64,000 nucleotides of DNA from NCBI RefSeq assembly GCF_004684205.1, contig NZ_SRIO01000009.1, positions 1 to 64,000 of the forward strand, given 5' to 3'. Each line of letters starts with the position of its first letter. Position 1 is the first letter of the stretch. The stretch comes from Candidatus Macondimonas diazotrophica. GTDB taxonomy: Bacteria; Pseudomonadota; Gammaproteobacteria; UBA5335. The notes under the pieces were generated by a model. It was given only the letters and a program-made list of their open reading frames with translations. It was not told the DNA's origin and searched no databases. Positions 30,988 to 40,430 of the stretch are shown here, one piece after another. A program made the position numbers and the translations under genes.

Positions 30988-31647
30988 TCAATCACCCGAC
31001 GACCGGGCGGGCCGCACGGCCGGCGTCCGGATGCTGGCCATCTCGGTGCGCGCATGGCGCAGAACGGCCCATGCCGCCGTGATTCCAAGGGTGCCCATGA
31101 TCGCCGCGACGATCAGGTCGGGCCATGCGCGGCCGGTGCCGAATACACCCAGCGCCGCCAGCATGACGGCGATGTTGCCGATGGCATCGTTACGACTGCA
31201 CAGCCAGACCGACCGCATATTGGCATCGCCGCTACGGAAGGCATACAACATCAGCGCCACGCCGACGTTGGCGGCCAGCGCGAGCACGGCGATAAAACCC
31301 ATGGTCAGCGGCTCCGGCGGTGCGCCACCGGCCACGCTGAATGCCGCCTTGCCCAGCACGAACGCACCGAAGGCAGCCATGGTCAGTCCCTTGAGGAAGG
31401 CCGCCCGCGCGCGCCAGATCAGGCCCATCGACAACACGGCAAGCGAAAGCGCGTAATTGGCGGCATCGCCTAGAAAATCCGCGGCATCGGCGAGCAAGGA
31501 AACCGAACCGGCAACCTGCGCGCCGGCGAGCTCGACACCGAACATGAGGGCGTTGACGATGAGTGCGGCCCATAGCGCCCGCCGGTAGCCGGGACGGACC
31601 ACCGCTGCTGCTGAACATGCGCCATTGGCGCAGCTGTCACCGCCCAT
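30988..31647 (-). CDS. Cation diffusion facilitator-like transporter (short form)
   Basis: 219 residues from MGGDSCANGAC, chosen for GGAG 8 bases upstream. About six membrane helices. The helix-2 site reads LLADAADFLGDAANY and the helix-5 site SRNDAIGNIAVML, so the usual HxxxD/HxxxD tetrahedral zinc site is replaced by D..D and N-D. The C-terminal cytoplasmic domain is almost absent. The N-terminal DSCANGACS offers cysteine ligands. It is the first gene of the metal operon, 34 bases before czcI, and likely moves divalent metal out of the cytoplasm; ion unknown. Confidence 0.8.
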   Translation of the reverse strand: MGGDSCANGACSAAAVVRPGYRRALWAALIVNALMFGVELAGAQVAGSVSLLADAADFLGDAANYALSLAVLSMGLIWRARAAFLKGLTMAAFGAFVLGKAAFSVAGGAPPEPLTMGFIAVLALAANVGVALMLYAFRSGDANMRSVWLCSRNDAIGNIAVMLAALGVFGTGRAWPDLIVAAIMGTLGITAAWAVLRHARTEMASIRTPAVRPARSSGD

Positions 31648-31808
31648 CGCCCTGCTCCCCGAACGAGCCTGCCACATCGATCATTGGGGCCCACGCGCGC
31701 GCCGCCGTCAAGCAGGCCCGGCACAAATGCCGGGAGATACTTTGCGCGATATTGCGCCAACAGCAACACGACCGATGCACGGCACCGACGAATGATTAAG
31801 GGAGAAGA

Positions 31809-31884
31809 TGGTGGCCAGGGACGGAATCGAACCGCCGACACGGGGATTTTCAGTCCCCTGCTCTACCGACTGAGCTACCTGGCC
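31809..31884 (-). tRNA. tRNA-Phe (GAA)
   Basis: 76 bases including encoded CCA. Acceptor GGCCAGG pairs with CCTGGCC before ACCA; D-arm AGCTCAGTCGGTAGAGC; anticodon stem GGGGA/TCCCC enclosing loop CTGAAAA (anticodon GAA); T-arm GGCGGTTCGATTCCGTC. Its 3' end faces the czc operon about 160 bases away. Confidence 0.97.
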
Positions 31885-31981
31885 CGATCGAGACGGGTGC
31901 AGCGAATCAGCCGCATCCCGATGCAAGAAAGAGGCGCGAAATGTACCGCCTGCCCGTCCGCGCGTCAAGCCGCCGGCGCGC

Positions 31982-32260
31982 TCAGCCCGCCGGCGCCGGC
32001 GGAACGAATTCGGGCGGCGCGGCGCTGTCTCCACCGAAAAAGAATTTTTCCATTTCCTGTTCCAGGAACTTGCGCGCCTTGGGATCGATGGGCGTGAGGC
32101 GATATTCGTTAATCAACATGGTCTGGTGGCGCAGCCATTCCTGCCAGGCCGGTTTGGAAACCGATTCATAAATGCGCTTGCCGAGATCGCCCGGGTAGGG
32201 TGGAAAATCCAACCCTTCCGCTTGCTGGCCAAGCTTGATGCACTGCACCATCCGCGTCAT
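31982..32260 (-). CDS. yggX: Probable Fe(2+)-trafficking / oxidative damage protection protein YggX
   Basis: Small cytoplasmic protein that protects Fe-S clusters and DNA from oxidative damage. 92 residues matching the family: [20 protein letters not shown] with the conserved Cys near residue 7, [40 protein letters not shown], and an acidic C-terminus. In many gammaproteobacteria it directly follows mutY; here two ABC-transporter genes and 190 bases intervene. Confidence 0.95.
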   Translation of the reverse strand: MTRMVQCIKLGQQAEGLDFPPYPGDLGKRIYESVSKPAWQEWLRHQTMLINEYRLTPIDPKARKFLEQEMEKFFFGGDSAAPPEFVPPAPAG

Positions 32261-32450
32261 ATCCTCATTCCTCCACTGCGAAATCCCAATCGTGGCTGGT
32301 ATTCTCCCCTGCGCTGACCCGTCTGGCTCATGCGTTCGGGGCCGGTACCCGACGCTCGCCTGTTTCTTTCTTTATTGAGGTTCCGATTCTATACCAAAGC
32401 CCACCCCTCGGCAGAAAAGGTCCGGCGAACGGAAATTGCACTGGCATCCT

Positions 32451-33212
32451 TCATTGCTTGAGCTTGTAGCCGGTCCGAAAAATCCAGGTGATGACCAGGA
32501 GACACGATCCCAGAAACAGGGCGATCATGGTCAGGCTGATGCCGATGTGCACTTCGGCGACCCCGTAGAAACTCCAGCGGAATCCACTGATGAGATAGAC
32601 CACCGGATTGATCAGCGCGATCTTCTGCCACAGGGGCGGCAGCATGTCGATGGAATAGAAGCTACCCCCCAGAAACGCGAGCGGCGTGACGATCATGAGC
32701 GGGATGATCTGCAGCTTTTCCCAGTTGTCGGCCCAAACGCCGAGGATGAAGCCGAACAGACTGAAGCTGATCGCCGTGAGCAACAAGAACAGCACCATCC
32801 ACAGCGGGTGATCGATGCTGTAGGGAACGAACAGACGGGCCGTTGCCAGAATCAGCAAGCCAAGCAACACGGACTTGGTCACTGCCGCGCCGACATAGCC
32901 GGCCAGCACTTCGATTGCCGAAACCGGGGCAGACAGCACCTCGTAAATCGTCCCGGACCATTTCGGCATGTAGATCCCGAATGAGGCATTGGAAATGCTT
33001 TCGGACAACAGGGACAGCATCAGCAGGCCCGGGATGATGAAGGCGCCATAGGACACACCGTTGATGTCCCCCATGCGCGTGCCGATCGCCGCGCCGAACA
33101 CCACGAAATACAGCGAAGTCGACAGGATCGGCGACGCGACGCTCTGCAGCAGCGTGCGGAACCAACGGGCCATTTCGAAATGGTAGATCGCGCGGATGGC
33201 ATAGAGATTCAT
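32451..33212 (-). CDS. ABC-2 type transporter permease (YadH-like)
   Basis: 253 residues with six membrane helices and the ABC-2 signature region ([53 protein letters not shown]). It pairs with the upstream ATPase, whose stop overlaps its ATG (ATGA). The pair matches E. coli YadGH in sizes and order. Substrate unknown; related systems export lipids, polysaccharide or drugs. It ends the yadGH-like unit; 190 bases then lead to yggX. Confidence 0.88.
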   Translation of the reverse strand: MNLYAIRAIYHFEMARWFRTLLQSVASPILSTSLYFVVFGAAIGTRMGDINGVSYGAFIIPGLLMLSLLSESISNASFGIYMPKWSGTIYEVLSAPVSAIEVLAGYVGAAVTKSVLLGLLILATARLFVPYSIDHPLWMVLFLLLTAISFSLFGFILGVWADNWEKLQIIPLMIVTPLAFLGGSFYSIDMLPPLWQKIALINPVVYLISGFRWSFYGVAEVHIGISLTMIALFLGSCLLVITWIFRTGYKLKQ

Positions 33213-34135
33213 GAATGCGCCTTCAGCAGATTGACGAAGATGTCCTCCAACGAACTCTCACGCGACTGCAGCCCCTTGAAATCGATGCCATGCGCCGAAA
33301 GATCCCGCAGCATATGGGCAATCCCGGCCTGATCCCCGGCAGCGTCATAGGTATAGATCAGCTCGCTGCCATCGGTAGACAATGCCAGGGGATAGCTGCT
33401 CAGACCCGCCGGCAGCACGGACAACGGCTGCTGCAACTGCAGGCGCAGCTGGCGTTCGCCCATCCGGTGCATCAAGACCTGCTTCTCTTCGACCAGGATC
33501 AGCCGGCCACCCCGGATCACGCCGATGCGATCAGCCATCTCCTCGGCTTCCTCGATGTAATGGGTGGTCAGGATGATGGTGACGCCCTGAGCACGCAGCG
33601 TGCGCACCAATTGCCACATGTCGCGTCGCAGCTCGACGTCGACCCCGGCGGTGGGCTCATCGAGGAACAGGATTTCGGGTTCGTGGGACAGCGCCTTGGC
33701 GATCATCACGCGCCGTTTCATGCCGCCGGACAGCGTCATGATGCGATCGTTGCGCTTGTCCCAGAGCGACAGGTCGCGCAGCACCCGCTCCAGATAGACC
33801 GGATCGGGCGGCTTGCCGAACAGGCCGCGGCTGAAGGCGACCGTCGCCCAGACCGTCTCGAAGGCATCGGTAAAGAGCTCCTGGGGCACCAGACCGACCC
33901 GTGAACGTGCAGCCCGATACTGGGCGCGACTGTCGTAGCCGGCGATCGTCACGGTGCCGGCGCTGGGCATGGCGATGCCGCAGATGATGCTGATCAGCGT
34001 GGTCTTGCCCGCGCCGTTCGGGCCGAGCAGGGCAAAGATTTCCCCGCGCCGGATCTCGAGATGAATGTCATGCAGGGCCTGAAATCCCGATGGATACCGC
34101 TTGTCCAATGCCCGAACAGAAATGATGGATGACAT
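33209..34135 (-). CDS. ABC transporter ATP-binding protein (YadG-like)
   Basis: 308 residues from [17 protein letters not shown], equal to E. coli YadG. Walker [13 protein letters not shown]-loop GLVPQELF, signature [15 protein letters not shown], Walker [19 protein letters not shown] and H-switch [16 protein letters not shown] are all intact. A C-terminal extension after residue ~215 is typical of this exporter class. It follows mutY by 50 bases and overlaps its permease. The open frame upstream of 34135 only covers mutY antisense-phase sequence and is ignored. Confidence 0.9.
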   Translation of the reverse strand: MSSIISVRALDKRYPSGFQALHDIHLEIRRGEIFALLGPNGAGKTTLISIICGIAMPSAGTVTIAGYDSRAQYRAARSRVGLVPQELFTDAFETVWATVAFSRGLFGKPPDPVYLERVLRDLSLWDKRNDRIMTLSGGMKRRVMIAKALSHEPEILFLDEPTAGVDVELRRDMWQLVRTLRAQGVTIILTTHYIEEAEEMADRIGVIRGGRLILVEEKQVLMHRMGERQLRLQLQQPLSVLPAGLSSYPLALSTDGSELIYTYDAAGDQAGIAHMLRDLSAHGIDFKGLQSRESSLEDIFVNLLKAHS

Positions 34136-34185
34136 CAACGCACCGCCCGATTCTGCACGTTTCACCTCACAATGTTGAAAGGCCA

Positions 34186-35262
34186 TCACCCCTGGACGCC
34201 CCCGATCGGCCCTGCCAGAAGATCCAGTACCGGCTTGACCATGCCGCCGGGCGGCATCGTACCAGACTGGTACCACACGCCTTCGCGCAGGCCCGGATCG
34301 GCCCAACCCGAAGACAGCTGAAGCTGCCAAGGCTGCACGCGCAACCGGCGATGGGTCAGGACATGACGGATCTCGGGCAGCGCCGCACACGAAGCGGGCA
34401 CCTCTCCGAACCACCGAGCGCACCAGTCCGCCGGCACAGTCTCAGGTGGGCACTCGGGCAGACACCACATGCCACCCCAGATGCCGCGCGGCGGTCGTCG
34501 CTCCAGCCAGATCCGCCCGTCCGGATCGCCGATCGCCAACAAGGTGACTGCCACTTCCGGGGCCGCGCGGCGAACCGCCCGGCGGGGAAACGACTCGACC
34601 TGGTTCAGCGCGACCGCGCGGCAATCCGGCCGGAGTGGGCAGCGCGCGCACTGGGGTCGCCGCGGCGTGCAACAGGTGGCACCGAGATCCATCATCGCCT
34701 GGGTATAGGCGTCGACCCGGCTGGTGGGGGTCAGCGCCTCGGCCGCCGCCCACAGCCGCCGATCGCGCGCCGTTCCCGGAGGCAGGTCGAGCGCCAGAAA
34801 ACGACACAGTACCCGCTTCACGTTCCCGTCCAGGATCGGTTCGCGCGCGCCCGTGGACAGCGCTGCGATGGCCGCCGCCGTGGAACGTCCGATGCCAGGC
34901 AGCTCCCGCAGGGATTCCGGGTCGGTGGGAAAGCAGCCTTTGTGGTGCGCCAAGACCCACTGCGCGGCACGATGGAGGTTCCGGCCACGCGCGTAGTAAC
35001 CCAGCCCGGTCCAGAACCCCAGCACCGTGTCGAGATCGGCTGCGGCCAGACTCGCCACGTCCGGAAAGCGGGTCATGAATCGCTGGTAATAAGGGATGAC
35101 CGTGGCCACCTGAGTCTGCTGCAGCATGATCTCGGAAACCCAGATCCGGTAGGGATCCCGATCCGCCTGCCACGGCAAACCGTGGCGCCCATGGACATCG
35201 AACCAGGCCAGCACCCGCTCGGCGAAAGCCGCCGGTGGCAAGGGAAGCGCGGCCCAAGTCAC
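34186..35262 (-). CDS. mutY: A/G-specific adenine DNA glycosylase
   Basis: Removes adenine mispaired with 8-oxoguanine. 358 residues from a GTG start at 35262 that overlaps the asmA stop (GTGA); this gives family length, whereas upstream ATGs lie within asmA. Catalytic Glu in [15 protein letters not shown], helix-hairpin-helix [14 protein letters not shown], catalytic Asp in [13 protein letters not shown], and the Fe-S ligands C-x6-C-x2-C-x5-C in [18 protein letters not shown] Nudix-like C-terminal domain follows from about residue 230. Confidence 0.93.
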   Translation of the reverse strand: MTWAALPLPPAAFAERVLAWFDVHGRHGLPWQADRDPYRIWVSEIMLQQTQVATVIPYYQRFMTRFPDVASLAAADLDTVLGFWTGLGYYARGRNLHRAAQWVLAHHKGCFPTDPESLRELPGIGRSTAAAIAALSTGAREPILDGNVKRVLCRFLALDLPPGTARDRRLWAAAEALTPTSRVDAYTQAMMDLGATCCTPRRPQCARCPLRPDCRAVALNQVESFPRRAVRRAAPEVAVTLLAIGDPDGRIWLERRPPRGIWGGMWCLPECPPETVPADWCARWFGEVPASCAALPEIRHVLTHRRLRVQPWQLQLSSGWADPGLREGVWYQSGTMPPGGMVKPVLDLLAGPIGGVQG

Positions 35263-37982
35263 CGCAGGAATTTCCCCAGCCCCTCCTGAATCTTCTCGGC
35301 CGCTTTCTCGCGCAGTTCGTCTTCCCGGTCCTTGAGCTTCTCCTGGATCTTCTGTTTTTCCTGTTCCAGCCGCTCGCGCGCCTTGGCCTCGGCCAGCGCC
35401 TTGACGTCTGGACGCACACTCGGCCGAGCCCACGGACCTTTGATGGCGATGGGTATGGGCTTGTCGATCAGATCCTCGAGCCAGCGGTCACCGCGAATCA
35501 TTCCGGTGCCCAGCAAGGTAGCCAATACGTCGAAGTCGAGCTGCTGACGATCAACATCAATCTGCCCCTTGCCATCCATGCGCAGGAGCGGTGAGGTCAG
35601 CGACAGAGCCTCGTTGCGCCAGATCGGCCCTTTCATCGACACCTTCCCCTTGAGCTCTGTGAATTCGGTGCCACCTTCGGGTGCGGGCCCCGGATCCAGC
35701 GACCGCACCTGGGCATAACCGCGCCGCAGCTGATTGAGGATATCGATCCGCTCGATGCGGCCATCGCGCAGATCCACCGAAAGCAGTCCGTCGAGATTGC
35801 GCAGCCATTGCCCGGTATCCGCGCCGCGTGTGGCGGCGTTGAGATCCAGTGTCCCGGTTCCGGTGAGATAAGCTTCGCCGGCGAAACGCTGCATCAGGGG
35901 CGCCAGTTGAATGCCCTTGAATACCGGCTTGATCGTCACCGTCGGCACCTCGGGGGCGGCGTCGATCTGCATCGTCGTGGTCATCTGGCCGCCGAACAAC
36001 CCCGCCTGCAAGGGGTCCACGACCAGCCGGCCATCCTTGAGCACGGCCCGGATCTCGGCGTTCTGCATGGCGATCCGGCTCAGGGTCAGCGCCCCGACTC
36101 GCAGCCGGGTGTCGAGATCGAACTGTCGCAACAGGGCCACCGGAATGGGCTGGGGCCCCGGATCACCGGCCGGGGCGGTTCCTGTCGCGGGCTTGGGCTC
36201 GGGTGCGCTGCCGGAAGTGGGCGGCAGGTAGCGGTCCACATTCAACCGATCCACCGTCAGATCGGTCTTCACCTGCATGCGCTCGTCCCAGGCGATCGCC
36301 GCACTGCCCTGCATGCGGCCGCCATCCAGATCGACGCGCAAGTCATCCAGCGCGACCCGTTCGGCCGTTCCTTTGAAGGCGGTGTTTACCGCCAGGGTGC
36401 GCAAGGTATCGGACGCAGTGGTCGGTGGCAACTCGATCTTCAGCGCCGTGAACAGCGGCCGGGGTGCGAAGGGCGGCGCGTCGATGCGACCCTGATACCC
36501 GAAGCCTCGCGCCGCGGTGATGTCGATATTGCCCTGGGCCCTGAACAGATCGCCCACACGCAGGTTCAACGGCTTCAGCGACCAGCGCTGATCGGACAGT
36601 GCACCGGCGACATCGGTGGTGATTTCAGGCCTGGCCAGGACCCGACCATCGCCCAGATCGAGGGACTCGGCCAACAGACGCATATCGTTCAGGCGCGCCC
36701 GGCCGGCACCCCAGTCGTAATCGAGCTTCCCGCTCAGCGACGGATCGAGCAGCCCCTGCCCGCCGGCAACTGCCAGCTTTCCATCCAGCGTGACGCCCAG
36801 ATCCGGTGCTTCCAGTCGTTGGCGTTTCCAGTCGACCGAGACCGGCGTCCTCGCGTCCAGCGCGACGGGGGCCATGTCTGCCGTCGGACGCAGCGCCTTG
36901 GCTTGCAACCGGACGCTGGCCAACTCGACCCGCCCGCTGCCCCAGTTCACCTCGCCGCCGGTTTGCAGATCCAAGCTGTCCAAGGCGCTGCCCGCCCACC
37001 GGATGTTCTCGCCCGACAGCTTTACCTGGGCCAATCGGGCAATGGACCGGGCGACATCGACGACACCCTCGTCCACCGTCAGAACCAGCTTGTCGATCTG
37101 CTGGCCAGCTGTCTTGTAGGGACCGACTTCGAGCCTGATGGGACCCAGCGTTCCCGGCGCATCCTGCTGCCAGACCCCGGCGCCGGAGAGCGCCACCGGC
37201 AGGACCGCCTCGCCGAACAGCTCCGGACTGCGCAGGCGGGTCTCGAGCATCAAATCCTCGACCACATAGCGGCCCGCCTCCGGCGCGACCTGCACGCCGG
37301 CCTCGAAATCGACCTCCGCATCGAGATCCGGCGCACCCACCGACAGATTGAAGCTCGAGGTCACCGGAACCTTGCCGCCGAAGCGCACCTGCCCCGTCTT
37401 CAGGTCCCAGTCGGTCAGCGCATAGCGTGTGCCGTTCTGACGGTCATCCCACAGCAGACGTCCTTCCTGCACCCGCACACCCGTGATGTTGAACTCGCTC
37501 AGCGAAAACCGACCATCGGTTTGCGATGGCGATTCGGCTTCGGGCGTGGTTTCGGAGGTTTCCTCCGAACGGGCCAGCCGTTCCTGGATGTCCTGCCAGT
37601 TGCTGCGGCCATCGGCCGCTCGCGCCAGACTCAGCTGCAGACCATCGAGGGCGATGGTGCCGAATTCGAGCCGCCCGGCCAACAAAGGCAACAGCCGGAT
37701 GCGCGCCGCGGCATGGCGCACCGCGAGCATGGGCTCCTCACCGAATCCCGGTGCATTGGCCAGCGAGGCGCCGTTGACTTCAAGACCCAGCCACGGAAAG
37801 ACGCTGACACCCAGATCCCCCTCCAGGGTGAGCGTCCGCCCGGTCTGTTCGGAAACGAGGCGGGTCAGATCATCGCGATAGGCGTTCGGATCAAGCAGCC
37901 GAGGCAGCGCAAGCGTCAGCACCAGAGCCAACACGATGAGGACGGCGAGCGCGATTCCGCTGATCTTGATCCATCGATTCAT
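35259..37982 (-). CDS. asmA: AsmA-family protein
   Basis: Inner-membrane anchored, periplasmic bridge-like protein implicated in outer-membrane lipid homeostasis. 907 residues from MNRWIKISGI, which has GAGGTG upstream and one N-terminal helix (GIALAVLIVLALVLTLALP); the longer frame to 38042 adds an unlikely leader. LLDPNAYRDDLTRLVSEQTG and GVSVFPWLGLEVNGASLANA are classic AsmA openings; AsmA_2-like C-terminal parts end in a Lys/Glu-rich coiled coil (AKARERLEQEKQKIQEKLKD). E. coli AsmA is 617 residues; this is a longer member. It is coupled to mutY. Confidence 0.9.
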   Translation of the reverse strand: MNRWIKISGIALAVLIVLALVLTLALPRLLDPNAYRDDLTRLVSEQTGRTLTLEGDLGVSVFPWLGLEVNGASLANAPGFGEEPMLAVRHAAARIRLLPLLAGRLEFGTIALDGLQLSLARAADGRSNWQDIQERLARSEETSETTPEAESPSQTDGRFSLSEFNITGVRVQEGRLLWDDRQNGTRYALTDWDLKTGQVRFGGKVPVTSSFNLSVGAPDLDAEVDFEAGVQVAPEAGRYVVEDLMLETRLRSPELFGEAVLPVALSGAGVWQQDAPGTLGPIRLEVGPYKTAGQQIDKLVLTVDEGVVDVARSIARLAQVKLSGENIRWAGSALDSLDLQTGGEVNWGSGRVELASVRLQAKALRPTADMAPVALDARTPVSVDWKRQRLEAPDLGVTLDGKLAVAGGQGLLDPSLSGKLDYDWGAGRARLNDMRLLAESLDLGDGRVLARPEITTDVAGALSDQRWSLKPLNLRVGDLFRAQGNIDITAARGFGYQGRIDAPPFAPRPLFTALKIELPPTTASDTLRTLAVNTAFKGTAERVALDDLRVDLDGGRMQGSAAIAWDERMQVKTDLTVDRLNVDRYLPPTSGSAPEPKPATGTAPAGDPGPQPIPVALLRQFDLDTRLRVGALTLSRIAMQNAEIRAVLKDGRLVVDPLQAGLFGGQMTTTMQIDAAPEVPTVTIKPVFKGIQLAPLMQRFAGEAYLTGTGTLDLNAATRGADTGQWLRNLDGLLSVDLRDGRIERIDILNQLRRGYAQVRSLDPGPAPEGGTEFTELKGKVSMKGPIWRNEALSLTSPLLRMDGKGQIDVDRQQLDFDVLATLLGTGMIRGDRWLEDLIDKPIPIAIKGPWARPSVRPDVKALAEAKARERLEQEKQKIQEKLKDREDELREKAAEKIQEGLGKFLR

Positions 37983-38121
37983 AAGGCACCTCGTAGAAGC
38001 TGGGCGTTCCATGCCGGTGCCGGCCCTGCCGAGGAGCGGCACCCGCTGGCGATGTCATAGACCAGTACGCAGCATCTGCGTTCACGTCCATGAGCCCCGT
38101 TGTCGCGTTACGGGGCTGGCG

Positions 38122-39072
38122 TCACCAACCCACCGGCGGCAGACGGGCCGGCGTCTCGATCTGATGCTCGAGGATACGCCGAAACACATCCGGATCCTTG
38201 ATGTGGGTGAGTTCGCCCGGACGTGGAAAATGCAGGTCGTGCAGGCGCGAGAGCCAGAACCGAAGCGCGGCGGCGCGCAGCAGCGACGACCAGGCTTCCG
38301 CTTCGGCAGGCACGAATGCACGCTCGCGGGCATAGGACTGGACCGCCGCCGCGGTCCGCTCCTCGTCCAAGCTACCGTCCTCGGTGGCACACCAGTCATT
38401 GACCGCAATGGCCAGGTCGAACAGAAGCACATCGTTGCAAGCGTAGTAGAAGTCGATGACACCCGATATGCGATCGCCATGGAACAGCACATTGTCCCGG
38501 AACAGATCGCCGTGGATGATGCCGCGCGGAAGCACGGCATCGCGCAAGCGCATCTGGTGATCGAGCTCGTTGGTCAGCAAACGCTGCCCGGCAGCATCCA
38601 GATACGGCAGCAGCACCTCGGCCATGCGCTGCCACCACTGCGGGCCGCGGCTGTTCGGCCGTTGCCGGCCGTAGCTCTGGCCGACCAGATGTAGCCGGGC
38701 AAGCATTTCCCCCATGGCCGCACACTGCGGGATAGTGGGTGTCAGCGCGCTGCGCCCCGGCAACCGCTGCACCAACGCCGCCGGCTTGCCTTTGAGCACG
38801 GAAAGAATGTGTTCGTTACGATCGGCAACCGGCGCGGGGCTCGGAATGCCGTGCGCATCGAGATGATCCATCAGGTACAGGCAAAACGGCAGTTCGCTGA
38901 CCGGCAGGGTTTCGAACAAGGTCAACACCCAACGCCCGCCGCTGGTATTGACGAAATAGTTGGTGTTCTCGATGCCAGCCCGAATGCCTTGAAAATGCTG
39001 CAGATCACCGACGGTATAGGCGTCCAGAAACGCGATCAGCTCGTTGCGTTCGACCTTGGTGAAAACCGACAT
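38122..39072 (-). CDS. thrB: Homoserine kinase (APH-fold, ThrB2 type)
   Basis: Phosphorylates homoserine in threonine synthesis. 316 residues: MSVFTKVERNELIAFLDAY, GIENTNYFVNTSGGRWVLTL, catalytic HGDLFRDNVLFHGD and metal DFYYACNDVLLFDLAIAVND are typical of this non-GHMP homoserine kinase group found in Pseudomonas and relatives. It stands alone, 80 bases before asmA on the same strand and divergent from the hydrolase gene. Confidence 0.92.
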   Translation of the reverse strand: MSVFTKVERNELIAFLDAYTVGDLQHFQGIRAGIENTNYFVNTSGGRWVLTLFETLPVSELPFCLYLMDHLDAHGIPSPAPVADRNEHILSVLKGKPAALVQRLPGRSALTPTIPQCAAMGEMLARLHLVGQSYGRQRPNSRGPQWWQRMAEVLLPYLDAAGQRLLTNELDHQMRLRDAVLPRGIIHGDLFRDNVLFHGDRISGVIDFYYACNDVLLFDLAIAVNDWCATEDGSLDEERTAAAVQSYARERAFVPAEAEAWSSLLRAAALRFWLSRLHDLHFPRPGELTHIKDPDVFRRILEHQIETPARLPPVGW

Positions 39073-39212
39073 GAAACACCGAAAACGGGAGCGGGAAAGG
39101 CCAAAGCTTAGCGCAAGGCATCGCTGCAGGTGAAGCCGAGGCCCGGGGACTCGACGCCGGGGATGGCATCCGGTCTATGCTTGGCGCAGTAATCCCGCAC
39201 AGGAGTGTTGCG

Positions 39213-39998
39213 ATGGCCTTGTCCGGCTTCGAGCAGACTCAGTTCACGGATGGTGCGACCACCTTTCCGGTCTACCGCGCCGGGACAGGTCCCGGGGTGG
39301 TCGTCATCCACGAGATCCCCGGTATCACCCCGCAGGTCGAGCGTTTCGCGCGCCGTGTCACCGAGGCCGGCTTCAGTGTGGCGCTGCCCGAACTCTTCGG
39401 CACCGCCGGGCGCCCACTCTCGGGAAGCTATCTCGCAGCGTCGATGATGCGGGCATGCGTGCGGCGCGAGTTCCATGTCCTGGCCCGCCACGGCACGAGC
39501 CCAATCGTCGAGCCGCTGAAAGCACTCTGCCGCGCGCTGCACGCCGAACTCGGCGGGCCGGGCGTGGGCGTGTTGGGGATGTGCCTGACCGGCAACTTCG
39601 CTCTGGCCATGATGGTCGATCCGGTCGTCGCCGCACCCGTTCTGAGTCAGCCGTCACTGCCGTTCGGCATCACCGCCTCGCACCGCGCCGCCCTGCACAT
39701 CAGTCCCGAGGATCTGCGATGCGTGAAAGGACGGGTGGCCGACGGCGCACGTGTGCTGGGGCTGCGCTTCACGCACGATATGGCCTGTCCCCGAGCGCGC
39801 TTCGATCATCTGCGTCGGGAACTGGGCGAGGGCTTCGAGGCCATCGAGATCGATTCGGGCCCCGGCAATCCGCACCGCATCCCGCGCTATGCCCACTCGG
39901 TGCTGACCAATGACCTGGTGGACCGGGAGGGACACCCGACCCGCGCGGCGCTGGATCGCGTGCTGCATTTTTTCAACGAACGTCTGAACGTCGCATGA
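39213..39998 (+). CDS. Dienelactone hydrolase family protein
   Basis: 261 residues from ATG 39213 with AGGAG 9 bases upstream. Alpha/beta fold with PGVVVIHEIPGITPQVERFA and the nucleophile elbow GVLGMCLTGNFAL, in which Cys takes the nucleophile place as in dienelactone hydrolases. The usual catalytic Asp and His are plausible in FTHDMACPRARF and RYAHSVLTN. Substrate unknown. Coupled by ATGA to a cupin gene, suggesting joint action on a small metabolite. Confidence 0.85.
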   Translation: MALSGFEQTQFTDGATTFPVYRAGTGPGVVVIHEIPGITPQVERFARRVTEAGFSVALPELFGTAGRPLSGSYLAASMMRACVRREFHVLARHGTSPIVEPLKALCRALHAELGGPGVGVLGMCLTGNFALAMMVDPVVAAPVLSQPSLPFGITASHRAALHISPEDLRCVKGRVADGARVLGLRFTHDMACPRARFDHLRRELGEGFEAIEIDSGPGNPHRIPRYAHSVLTNDLVDREGHPTRAALDRVLHFFNERLNVA

Positions 39999-40390
39999 TC
40001 GCCCGGGCGGACGACCCTTCACACCCGTCTCCCGAGCCCGGCGCACCGCCGGCTCGAGGCAATCTCTGGCGCGACCTGCCGGCGCCGGGCAGCGCGGAGG
40101 AGATCCGGATCCTGGCCAGCCGGCCGGGCGCACGCATCGAGCGCATCGTAAGTCGGGCGCACGCCAGTCCACCGGATTTCTGGTACGACCAGGACGAGGA
40201 TGAGTTCGTGCTCCTGGTGAGCGGGTCAGCCACGCTGACGCTGCTCGGCCCGGGAGACGAAACGCAAACCATGCACCTCGCCCCGGGCGACTGGCTGCAC
40301 TTACCGGCGCACTGCCGGCATCGGGTCGACGCCACCGACCCCGACGAACCGACCCTATGGCTGGCGATCTTCTATCCGCCGGTCACCTGA
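39995..40390 (+). CDS. Cupin domain protein
   Basis: 131 residues, one cupin barrel: ASPPDFWYDQDEDEFVLLVS with GSATLTLLG, then APGDWLHLPAHCRHRV holding metal-type His residues; the first motif has Asp/Glu in place of the usual HxH. Translation is coupled to the preceding hydrolase through ATGA. Function unassigned. Confidence 0.82.
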   Translation: MIARADDPSHPSPEPGAPPARGNLWRDLPAPGSAEEIRILASRPGARIERIVSRAHASPPDFWYDQDEDEFVLLVSGSATLTLLGPGDETQTMHLAPGDWLHLPAHCRHRVDATDPDEPTLWLAIFYPPVT

Positions 40391-40402
40391 CATCCGGCAA
40401 AC

Positions 40403-40430
40403 TCGGCCGACTCAGGCCTTGAGCGGCCGA
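40403..40430. terminator. Bidirectional hairpin between convergent cupin and ettA genes
   Basis: TCGGCCG-A-CTCA / TGAG-CGGCCGA forms an 11-bp stem with one bulged A and a GGCCT loop. It covers the last codons of ettA and lies 13 bases past the cupin stop, so it can end transcription from both sides. Confidence 0.6.

Noticed and set aside
35808-38060. 750-codon plus-strand open frame opposite asmA
   Set aside because: Arg/Gln-rich shadow of a well supported gene, with no motif or ribosome site.
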